Positions 54,151 through 64,000 of a stretch of 64,000 nucleotides of DNA are shown one piece after another (position 1 is the stretch's first letter; every line of letters begins with the position of its first letter). The notes under the pieces were generated by a model, which was not told the origin of the DNA, ran no database searches, and saw only the letters and a program-made list of their open reading frames with translations. The translations under genes were made by a program, and so were the position numbers. The stretch comes from Sanguinoderma infundibulare (Eukaryota; Basidiomycota; Agaricomycetes; Polyporales; Polyporaceae), in contig JAVLRN010000004.1 of assembly GCA_032821775.1 (NCBI GenBank), positions 558,001 to 622,000 on the forward strand, written 5' to 3'.

Positions 54151-56214
54151 ATGCTCGACCCTATACGCACGACACTCCTACTCTCGCTCTCCCTCTGTGG
54201 CCTCCTCAGCAGTCTCGCCCTCCCAGTGTTTCCCAACGCGCAGGCCATTCTGTCGTCCGCCCGGCGCAAAGACGCTAAGGTGCTCATCCTCGGCGGCGGC
54301 GTCGCCGGCATCGTCGCGGCAAGGACCCTGCACCAGCAGGGTATCGACGACTACATCATCGTCGAGGCCCGGCACGAACTCGGGGGCAGAATGATGAGCC
54401 ACACCTTCGGCGCGGCCGGAAATGAGTGGACGGTCGAGGTAGGTGCGAACTGGGTGCAGGGCACGCAGACGGGCAACGGACCTGCGAATCCGATCTGGGA
54501 ATTGGCGAAGAAGCACAACATGTCCGTCCACTTGAGCGACTTCGACAGCATCTGTGAGTACAGTGCACCATCCCTAACGACGTGACTCACGAGGTTCCAG
54601 CGACGTACGACGACTCTGGCGCGATCGACTTCGAAGGCGTTTTCCAATAAGCGATCGAGAACTTCCAACGCCTGACCGCCACAGCTGGTAAGCACTCCAC
54701 TCTATCGTGGGCGGACGACAGAAGCTCACCTGACACACAGGCGCGCGCGTTCCGACACGGCTGGTCGACATGACGGCGCGCAGCGGGTACGCCCTCTCGG
54801 GGGCAGAGCGCCCGACCTCCCGATACGAGATGGCCTCCGAGTACTACCAATTCGACTGGGAGTTCGCCGCGACCCCGGAGGAGACGTCCTGGCTCGCTTC
54901 ATCCTGGGTGCATTGACCTTCCTTCTCTTCGCAGCTTCGACTGGCGAGGACTCGCCAAGCGGCCTGTCGACCCGCAGTGAAGTCTTTCCGGTAGAGGTTA
55001 GCGTCTTCCCGCCTACATCTGTGCTAATATTATGTCGGTCCCGGGATGCGTGACGGACAGGCGCACAATCATACCTTCAAGACGTTCTCGCCCGAAAACC
55101 TCCTGTCCATTGACCAGCGTGGTTTCAAGACGGTGATCCATGCGGAAGCCGCAGAGTTTGTGACAAAGGAGCAGATCCGTTTGGACGCCACAGTGTCGAC
55201 GATCCTCTCGTCCAAGAAAGGCGTGGCTGTGATAATGGCCGACGGGACCGCGCTATCAGCGGACTACGCACTCTGCACGTTCAGCCTTGGGGTCCTTCAG
55301 CACGACGACGTGAGGTTCATCCCGCCGCTTCCCGCGTGGAAGCAGGAAGCAATTCATAGTATGGCCATGGTGAGCTTATATCCTGCCACCGACCATCCTA
55401 TTTCAGTAAGGCGACATGCATGAACAGGGGACATACACGAAGATCTTCCTGCAGTTCCCGAGGAAGTTCTGGTTCGATACAGAGGTACGCCGACCGAGCG
55501 CAAACCTTGCCCGCCAGATCCGCTGGAGATTAACGTGAAACGCTGCGCACAGATGGCACTCTACGCAGATCATGAACGGGGCCGATACCCCGTCTGGCAA
55601 ACGCTCGATCATCCCGCGTTCTTCCCCGGCTGCGGGATCCTGTTCGTGACCGTCACTGTGAGTACTTCTCGACCAACCTGACGACAGCAAAATTCGCTCA
55701 CTAGACTGCTTCACGCTCTCTTCATTGTCTGTCCTTGCCTATCGCGCACCTGTAGGGGACATTCTCCAAGCGCATTGAGGCCATGTCGGATGCCGCTGTG
55801 CAAGCCGAGATCCTCTCCGTCCTGCAATTGATGTTCCCCAACGAGACTGTACCCGAGCCTCTCGACTTCTACTTCCAGCGTTGGCACAGTGACCCGCTCT
55901 TCCGAGGATCCTATTCGAACTGGCCTGCGAACTTCCTGAGCGAGCACCAGGGCAACCTGCGCGCGAACGTCGACGAGAGGCTGTGGTTTTCTGGAGAGGC
56001 AACGAGCAAGAAGTGGTTCGGTGAGTTGTTCGTTGACGATGGCGACGGCGCGCATAATGCCTGACGGATTCGGGGCATAGGGTTCCTCCACGGAGCGTAT
56101 ACGGAGGGCGAAGGTATTGGGTTGGTGCTTGCTAGTTGCATCAAGGATGGCGAATGCGACGAACTCGAGCACCTCGAGCGTGTTCGGAACGCGCTGCCGT
56201 ATGACCTCGAGTAG
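54151..56214 (+). pseudogene. Secreted flavin amine oxidase (polyamine oxidase-like), broken
   Basis: Signal peptide (MLDPIRTTLLLSLSLCGLLS) and FAD-binding motif (VLILGGGVAGIVAARTL then EARHELGGRM) in exon 54151-54553. Then come exons 54601-54687 and 54741-about 54896 (RLVDMTARSGYALSG, EYYQFDWEFAATPEETSW), 55060-about 55369 (LLSIDQRGFKTVI), and further pieces ending LPYDLE at 56214. An in-frame TAA at 54648-54650 interrupts exon 2, and about 160 bp after SSW (54897-55060) no longer encodes the family sequence. The C-terminal FAD-contact segment (WFSGEATSKKWFG...FLHGAYTEG) is preserved. Two lesions make this a probable pseudogene. Confidence 0.8.
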
Positions 56215-56407
56215 TCCGGATGTCGAACGAACAGTTGAGCATCTATTGCTTCGTAGATAATTTGCCTGCAGTATTGTATTAGTGGGGATTTCTGTATACC
56301 CTCTTATGTACGCTCACCTGCATACTATGTACGAGCCATTTCGACCATCGCGATGGTGACGTAGGTCAACGACCGACAGCAATGAACCATACCTCTCCGG
56401 CCGGTCC

Positions 56408-57785
56408 TCAAGGATGCAACGCACAGGCCGTAGCAAGTTGGCAATCCAGAGTACAGTATGGGCTACAATTAACTGACAATAAGTTACATCTACACAAAGT
56501 ACGGCATATTGCCCTGTCGCCGAAAAAAGTCAGCCTCGCGTCATCTGGAATGGGTGACAGACTCACTATCTTCCTTGTCTTCTGCATACCCTTGTCCCTC
56601 TCGTTCTCGGGCGCGGCATCGTATACTGTGAACGACCAGTCGCCGTCATCGCGAATCGTCAAGATCGAAGCCATGTTCCCGCAACGAGCAGTAGTTCGGC
56701 GCAGACCACACCATGACCAGCTGTTCGCCGAACATATACTTGAAGCCTTCCTGCACGAGCTGGTGCGCGCGTGCGATAAGGCGACGAGAGTTGACGTGAT
56801 TGAACTTGGCACAACAGCATAAGGATTGGGGTATCCGGAACGCAAACCCACCGAACGACGCACCTCTCTTGTGACGCTGCCTCCAAACAACCAACCCGCG
56901 CCCCGAGGACTGACAGCCCAATTATCGATGTCGTCCGGATCCGACCACATCAAGTCTAGCAAAAGCTGAATGAGCCGAAGCTCGAGTCTGCACGGCGATA
57001 ACAACTCACCGCAAAATGCTCCTTCATGTGGAATCTCCTGTGCTCTTGACAGCACTCGGATCTGGTCTAATGTCCTGATATCGGGACACAGACCCCCATG
57101 GACACATAGCGTCTCGCCGTCTATTGGGAGGGACATACGGATACAAGCATAAATGGAGTATCGAGTTAGAGTACGTACCGCAGCCAGATTCAGGTAATCG
57201 AAAACCCCGCAGCATGCCTTCCACACCTGCGCGGAGCCGTACTTCTGTTGACACTCGTCTACAATAGCCGTTGAACACCCATCGCACGCAGCATACTGGA
57301 AGGAACACGCACCGTAGAAGCCGTACACCTGCGTGATCTGCCTACTCTCGTGGTTCCCTCGCAACAATGTGACCTTGTCGGGATATCTGGCGAACCGTCT
57401 CAATCATAGCTCCTCTTGAAGAGCGGAGAACGCTGACTTGGCTTTCAGCACCAGCAGCGACGAGACTGTCTCGAGACTATAATGCCCTCGATCGACGAAG
57501 TCCCCCTGGAACTTGTGTGAGCAGCCCTCTCGGATGATACGGAGGGGTACATACGTGCCATGAAGATGTAGCTCGTTTCCGGCGCCATCCCACCCTTCCT
57601 CAACAACTCCAGCAAATCCCAGGGATGTCGCTGAATATAGTGACCGGACTTGAGAAAGGCTGAATGTTGGACTCTTCTAGCAGTATTGACCGGACGCGCT
57701 CGCAGAGGATCTTCATATCGGGCTCGGGGAGGTGTTGACATTCTATGAGCATCGAGAGCCATTTGTCGGGATCGAATGGGGCCAT
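56408..57785 (-). pseudogene. PP2A-like Ser/Thr phosphatase catalytic subunit, broken
   Basis: The first exon starts at 57785 (MAPFDPDKWLSMLIECQHL). Conserved motifs [68 protein letters not shown] (in pieces) and VWSAPNYC are seen across several introns. The metal-binding GDxHG box, however, reads S-D-I-P-G and is followed by a frame change. A second frame change follows APNYC (about 56690), before the CGNMASIL block. Type 2A, PP4/PP6-like by sequence. Probably inactive. A more decayed partial copy lies at 61.95-62.35 kb. Confidence 0.8.
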
Positions 57786-59939
57786 GGCGCGTATCCCGTA
57801 CAAACAGAGCGAAATGTCATCCGAGGGAGACCAGAAGAGGTAACAAGGTGAAGAGAGGACAATGAGGGGAAAATAGGGGACAGCCAGAAGTCGATGGTGG
57901 TGGAACGACGCGAGGGCGTCGTCATCGGGAACAGCGCCTGCAGCCTCTTGCCTGACTTTCATCCTCATCGCCTACTACATGAACGATCCTGAACACTGCC
58001 CACCATCCTTACTCTCCCAGCGAACTGGTCTTCAGAGCAGTGATCTGGTACGACACGGCGGGTGAAGTCACTCCTCAGGAATTCGGGCCTCAGGCCCCAG
58101 CGACAGTGGTACAGACCAGGACCCTACCCGCGCCTGGTGTGAACTCCACTCATCCGGTCTTCACTTGTAGGCGACTAGCCTTACACTGTGGGCACTAGAA
58201 CAGTAGGTGTTTTCGCCAATGTGAATTTCTTGCAATGCTAAGGAGCAGATGCGCCGTGTAGAGACCCGTTCTTGTGTCTCGTGCCCCTCCCTGACTCTGC
58301 GTAGGTGTCGAAGGGCGCGATCCTCAAGTACTTTCGCAACGATGCGTTTCCGACGTCGACGCGAACCCGCGTGCGGTAATCGCGATGCGGAATATGGTTA
58401 ACATGACGCGCCGGTCACCGTCGTGCTAATCAAGCACTCCATGCGGCAGATTGCGATGCACGCGCCGACGTTGAGGCGTGAGGCACGAGGATGATGAGCC
58501 AACAGTACGTCGTCGTCGGCGCCATCGAGCTTGCCAGTGGGCCACCGGCGTTGACTGACCATTTTCTTTCACTGTAAATTTTATAACTGTCCATTCTGCC
58601 CATTCAAGGCCTCGCTCGCAAGCTCGTCTTGGAGTGGCTTCACGACGCAGACAGGAGGCAACGTTCTGCTCATGGGCCCGGACGCCGACAACCGCCGTAA
58701 GAAGAGTATGACCATGGACATCGGGGATCTAAAATCAACGCTTACGACGTCGTTCCATGTCAGACCATGCGGTCCTGGTGCGCGTCGTATTGACAAGCTT
58801 GTGTTTTAGACGGTGAGTTCGCTCGCTTCAGTTCACTTCATTTGAATGTGGGCTGATCGACTAGGCTAGCAGGACTTCCGGGTCGACTGTGAGAACGCAC
58901 CGTATCTGCCTCTTCTCGGACCAGAGCCCTAACGTTGTCGCAGCGCCACGCAATCCCAAGGGCAAAGATCATCGTTCGCATCATCACCAAACCTGCTTTT
59001 GGGACATTCATGGAGAGTATTGAAGAGGCATGTAACGGCTGAGGTGTCTATGTCGAGGCGGCACACGACAATGTCTTCGACCTCTTCGGCGAAGACGGGA
59101 TCTAGGAAGTTACAACCGGTTGGGAAATAGTGTTGCTCCTCTGACGAGCTGCTATAGGTCATGGCAAGTGGGATGACCTGTGCTTCAGACCATTTGTGTG
59201 CTTATTCGTAGCCTGTAATATCACATCTCGTAACCCTTGACGAAACCTGTCTACACAGCACCTTTCCGACCGGCTGGTCAGAGGCTGTTGTCGGGAACTG
59301 GACCAGGTGTAGCGGTCAGGCGATGGCGGGCTGATTTTCGACTGGGCGCTAGGAAATATCATGGCTGGTTGGGACAGCTGGTGGCAAGCTGTTTGCAGCC
59401 GGTCTCCAGCCGCGGTGAAGACCGGGCAGGCGCTGGCCGGGAGATCCGCGGCTTTTGGGAAAATGGGCGTGTAGATCGAGTCACTGGTGCAGGAGCCGCA
59501 TAGTGCCCGAGTTGTTGTTCAGCATCTTAGTCCTCGGTGGCTGATGTTGATGACTTCAACTTGGAGTCAAGATGCAACTGTCTGACTGATAATAGTGATC
59601 TTACGGCTTGTGATCTCTTCGCAAACCTTCCAAACAGTTGGTCATCGTTATTATTATCCTTTTTCCCGTTGGTCTGCAGACTGGGGAATCGACGTCCTAA
59701 CGCCACTACATCGACGTAACATACGTCGGCCACACTCCTGCCGCGTTATTGTGTCCAACAACATTCTGAGGGACCACGTCAGTTGACAGATGCTAGCATC
59801 GCTGATCTAGCAATGTCCCAATTTATAGGAATCTTCTCATGTGAAGCGTCTACACGGGACTTGAATACCGCCTCCGCCCCTTCTGCGCACTCAAATCCTC
59901 TCGCCTTCCTATCCTTGTTTACGGACATATCTCTCTGCA
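57786..59939. other. Intergenic, no gene recognised
   Basis: A plus-strand stretch 58608-58809 is open (GNVLLMGPDADNRRKKS) but has no known family. Nothing else identifiable. Confidence 0.3.
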
Positions 59940-61374
59940 ATGACCGCCGACCCCACAATGACTCAATGCAACCAACGTGCTATCAATGACCTGGAATACA
60001 TTGCACCATCCCTTCCGTCGTCGCTGGCTATTGTCGCACTGTCAAGCTTCCTTCTCGGTAGGTTTCTCTCGGACTGCTCCGTCAGCTCTGGATAACACGG
60101 AAGATCCAATGTACAGGTGCTCTTTCCGTGGCAGCAAGTATATCCATATACTCCTTGTCGTTAGTATGAATTTACCTTCACGCTTACCACTCTGGACTTA
60201 CTCCCTATGTCACCTGAGACGGAAACAGATGGCCAGGAACTTCCTGCTGGTTAGCGCAGTTGCGCTTTTTGCTTCCACTACCATATACTGGGCTTCTATC
60301 CTCTGGAACGCGACCAGTATTATCAATTTTTTGGCGGATGCTGTCGACGGACTGGGATCGCCTTCGTACCTTCCTAACCTCGACGGACAAGCCTCCAGTG
60401 TGGACAAGCAGTCATGGATAATCTCAGCCACATTGGCCTTCAATGCAAGGTCCCTTACTAATACTAGCCTTCTGTCATGCTGATTAATTGTGGTTTTAGA
60501 TCGTACTAGGCGATGGCATCGTGTGGTGGCGCGCATGTTGTGTGTGGAGGAACAGAATTGTTTATAGTATTGGCGGTGCTCTGCTGGCTGGAACAACGAG
60601 TAAGTCTGCCGTATTCAAGCTCAATGAAACTAAACTTATATATTGAAGTCGTTGGGATGGTGTCGATGGCCCAGGAGAGCTACACCTCCTATAGCGTACC
60701 GAATCTTCGCTTCATCAATGTGTACGGCGCCATTACTCCAGGGCTTTCCTTTGCTACAAACCTCTCGGCGACGATATTGATAGGATACAAGGCCTGGTAT
60801 GTGCTTATATCCGGTAGATGAAGAAGATATCTCTGACGTTATCACAGGAAACATCGCAGGTTTATCCGAACATACCTCGGGGACCGATGCGGAGGTGGAT
60901 CCCGCGCCCTGAGGTCACTTGCTGTGCTCGTTGAATCGGGGACACTGTTCTCCCTACTCTGGGTGAGTCTCATCTCTAGTCAGTGAATGCCCAGCTGAGT
61001 AGGACGCGTTGTTTCGGTGGTTTACACAGGCTGCGGTGGTCATCTATCAGGCTTTCGATGTATCGGTAACCACCACGTCGACTCAATCAAGCATACAGTT
61101 TGTCTCTGCGGCCTACTGCTATACTATTGGGGTATTTGGCCCCATCGTGGTGGGTAGCTTTAAGCCTCGTTGCACTTAGCTCTGTGGAACTGAAAATAAC
61201 ATGTAGGCAATATATCCCTTGCTCATCATCGTTATTCTGGCGGTCGACAAATCCCGAATCGAGTACGTCTTATCCTACAACGAGTCAAACGAAGGCGATC
61301 CCCCGATATCAACCGAACATGGCCCCAAAACGGCGACGACATTGCGACCCAAGCAAGAGCGCGGAGGGGTGTAG
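59940..61374 (+). CDS. Multi-pass membrane protein, fungal, unknown function
   Basis: The first exon is 59940-60057 (MTADPTMTQCNQRAINDLEY...SLAIVALSSFLLG). Later exons encode membrane segments NFLLVSAVALFASTTIYWAS, IVLGDGIVWWRACCVW, TPGLSFATNLSATILIGY, SLAVLVESGTLFSLLW, AAVVIYQAFDVSV and YPLLIIVILAVDKSR, about seven in all, ending at TAG 61372-61374. The intron after ATLAFN begins with GC (AAT|GCAAGG...TTTTAG), required by the frame. The second exon's borders (about 60117-60220) are uncertain. The architecture is common in Agaricomycetes as orphan 7-TM-like proteins; ligand or role unknown. Confidence 0.7.
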
Positions 61375-61954
61375 ACTATCCGTCCATATGCAGCCACTGA
61401 GGTCAAATGGGTGTCGATGTGAGGATTGCATTATGGAAGAGGGCTACACAACGAATATTCTATGCAAGTCGTGCAGAACACATACCATTGAAGTATCCGG
61501 AGCAGGTCCGGTGATACTACCTGGTTTTCCTTACTAGTACTGTCGAACAGTTACGGAGGCAAATCATTTCAGTAGTTAGGCAAATACACGGGGAATCTCT
61601 GGTCACTTACCTCTCCAGTATCCCGGTGTGCACTACCAGGATGTCACGATCCGAAAAATCTGCGGGACTCTTACATGACCAAATTCGGATGGGTGATTTT
61701 GTATCCTCGGCTGCCTGAACGCCTTCGGCTTGTACCTGGATAGAATGCCATTGGTATGCGAGAACAGAATGCGGAACGATTGCTGACTGTCGACATCTGC
61801 AGCATTGCGGCGATCGCACTCGGTCACTTACGAACAGCAACAGCGGCCCTGCCTCGGTGCGGATGAACCCAGGTTGCCGTATCTTCGCCAATTCATCTCC
61901 CCTTCGGCACAGGATTGTCGAGGTCTGGGAAAACGTGCTTAATATCCTTCGCTC
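61375..61954. other. Intergenic, no gene recognised
   Basis: Only short ORFs; separates the membrane gene from the phosphatase fragment. Confidence 0.35.
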
Positions 61955-62345
61955 ATCCTACCTTATGCGCCAAACATCGTCTTCTGCCGGCAGATCGAGG
62001 CAGTCGAAGATTCCGCAGCATGCTTTCCACACTTGCGCATCGACACAGCCGCAATACCGTCTACCATGGTTGTTCAACTCTACCGCGAGCGGCATACTGT
62101 AAGGAACACGCACCGTAGGAGGAGTACACTTGGGTAATCCCCTTGCTCTTTTCGTCTCCCAGAGCGGGTAACGCTAGCTAGACTTTCGGAAATAGCATCA
62201 ACGAGACCGTCTAAAGGCTATCGTGCCCTCGGTCGACGAAGTCCCTTTGAACACCTATCTGAGGAGCCTCTCGAATGACACGGAGGGGTACATACGTACC
62301 ATGAAGATGTAGCTCGTCTCTATCCCGTTGGCCGTCCAAGCCCAC
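61955..62345 (-). pseudogene. Second PP2A-like phosphatase fragment
   Basis: Matches the 57.19-57.60 kb part of the other phosphatase remnant (shared CCGCAGCATGC(C/T)TTCCACAC, GGAACACGCACCGTAG and TCGACGAAGTCCC segments), with the piece corresponding to LLRGNHE deleted and several stops. Same orientation, 4.7 kb away; a segmental duplicate. Confidence 0.75.
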
Positions 62346-63373
62346 AACCGATGCCAAGCTGTCGCTGTCTTCGTCAGATGGCGGTGGCTCGGAGGGGAAG
62401 TCTGATGCTTCGTGTTCCGGGCTGGCTTCCCCTGGGGCGGGGAGCGAAGAAGTGATGGAGCCGAGAACGCGGTCGAAGTTGACGCTACTGATCCGGCCAA
62501 GCTGGACAGACGAGAGGGAGTGCTGGTGGGCACTGCTGTTGCTGGCTTCTTGGAGATCAATGAGGAAGCGTGAGATGAGGACGGCGGTTATTCTGTGCGT
62601 AGGCGCGCCGCAGGGTGAATGGGTTAGTGCTCGAATGGCGTCACCGTAGGGAAGGCGTGGTTTGTCACGACGTACGGTTCAGTAAGAGCTGGGATGTAGC
62701 TCGCAGCGATACTACCTTCGCGTTGCACGGAATTTGTGCATGGAAAGATAGAGAGTCGGTTTAGACTTACTGAACTCAGAGTGAACGCCAGGAGAAGGCT
62801 GTTCATGATAAGCAAGGCAATGGAATGCTGTTAACGTGAGACGGAATACGGCTGTAGGGTGAACGCACATAAAATATACGACGCCCGGCAGATGGGAGCG
62901 GGATCCTTGAATACAATGATTTACGCTCAGCAGTTTGATTTGCTGAAGGGCGGACTCAGCCATGGCGAGAGCGAGCGGGGAGACGGACGTCCGAGTGCTG
63001 GGAGCATCTGGCCAAAGACGTCTCGCTCGACCAATATCAAAAAAACGCCTGGTCCCATACGGCTGACGCTCCAGGGGGTCGGACACTGGAAGAGAAAACG
63101 CACCTGGAAGTTTGTCCCCCTGGAATACAAAGCAAGCCGACTCTTTGTGTTCGACCGTGACTCTTGCTCGACTTTCGCCCAGTGGTCTTTGACGGTCTCA
63201 CGAAGCAATTTGCAAGTCGCCAGCGGAGCTTGAATTGTGCTTGGTGTTGTTTGGATGCCGCCACAGACGTGTCGCGCGGGCGCTTTAGTTCCTCGTTTGA
63301 GACGCTGAGGGACTCCTGGTCCTGTTCAAGACATCCAGCCGGACCGCATCCAGCACAGTCATCAGATGTCTGC
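62346..63373. other. No gene recognised
   Basis: A minus-strand ORF (63208-62927) with LRETVKDHWAKVEQE looks protein-like but has no start or family. Bases 63220-63290 match 2528-2620. Confidence 0.3.
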
Positions 63374-64000
63374 TTGCTTGAATGCCTCGCAACTTGGGAA
63401 TCTCGACCTCCGTTGAATGTTCTCACAAAGGTACGAAAATTAGCCGGGATTCCGCTGGAGACGTAATGCCCATGATTCTTCATTTACAGGTCGTTCCCAG
63501 TTCCTTAGCGTTTACTGCGTTCTATTGCCTTGTAATGGGGTTGACGCACTAGCCTGTTGCGCCACAATTATCTTCAGATGGTTCTTCTGGAGAAGCGCGG
63601 CGTAGAATCCGCATTCATTCAGATGCCTTGACTCCCTCGATCGCCGTACGATATCTGTACACGTGAGCGCAATCTACTAACCACCAAAATGTCCTCAGCT
63701 TGCGTCGTCGGGGTATGCAGGTCAAACGGTGCCGAGCGGACACCTAGAACGGCTATGAAGATCCCTTACACACGGAACTTACGCATCAGCAACCCGTGTC
63801 ATTGTCCAGGAATCCCTCCACCTGACTCAACTCTATATTCCGACCGGAAAAGCATCACCAATGTTCCAGACCGACACCGACTCTAACGGAAGGGTACAAG
63901 CATATCTATGCCATCATACGGTGGGCGGCACCTTTTGCTAGGCGATACGAACACGTTTGGCTCAATCACCCTTCAGCAATTACCGATCGGACTAGCTTGC
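63374..64000 (+). repeat. Dispersed repeat, copy 2 (runs off right edge)
   Basis: Direct repeat of 38046-38664 with scattered substitutions and few indels. The window ends within it, so its right border is unknown. Confidence 0.75.

Overview
The window is nuclear DNA of a basidiomycete fungus, most likely an Agaricomycete and perhaps a polypore. The basis is short (about 45-85 nt) GT-AG introns in nearly every gene, a high GC content, and gene families typical of that group: GMC alcohol oxidase, class I hydrophobin, TRI5-like sesquiterpene synthase, DUF6533-type membrane proteins, and KDZ and hAT transposons. Exon models were built by hand. Where the summed exon lengths divide by three and family motifs stay in frame, I rely on the model; elsewhere I say the end is unresolved.

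Left flank (1-10.8 kb). The 5' half of a hAT transposase with its subterminal repeats sits at the left edge. It is followed by an intact GMC oxidoreductase (4.0-6.1 kb), a compact eight-cysteine hydrophobin (7.3-7.7 kb, minus strand) and a truncated zinc-type (MDR) dehydrogenase (8.4-9.35 kb, minus strand).

Transposon block (about 10.8-35.1 kb). Two arms rich in CCGGCC motifs and sharing repeats in opposite orientation (10.8-12.9 kb and 31.3-35.1 kb) enclose about 18 kb of genes. The core is a KDZ (Kyakuja-Dileera-Zisupton) transposase with its CxC2 cysteine cluster, and directly upstream on the same strand a TET/JBP-family 2-oxoglutarate dioxygenase. The dioxygenase carries an internal stop and an altered iron ligand, and the transposase carries one frameshift. 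Around them lie uncharacterised genes that look like element cargo: a 941-aa acidic protein, an about 1136-aa Cys-cluster/coiled-coil protein, a short gene downstream of the transposase, two small plus-strand genes, a 174-aa helical protein, and a gene made by an in-frame 671-bp tandem duplication. The arms also hold tRNA-derived SINE-like copies and a higher-order tandem repeat.

Terpenoid region (35.6-46.9 kb). A cytochrome P450, a short-chain dehydrogenase, a type-B carboxylesterase (one apparent frameshift), a decayed second SDR and a trichodiene-synthase-like sesquiterpene cyclase are all on the plus strand. They look like a small biosynthetic cluster abutting the transposon block.

Right flank (47-64 kb). 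Here are a truncated membrane protein, a DUF6533-type membrane protein, a broken flavin amine oxidase, a broken PP2A-like phosphatase with a more decayed second fragment 4-5 kb away, an intact multi-pass membrane protein between those two, and a dispersed about 620-bp repeat also present at 38.0-38.7 kb. Pseudogenes, duplicated fragments and repeats dominate, as expected for a subtelomeric or otherwise fast-evolving accessory region.
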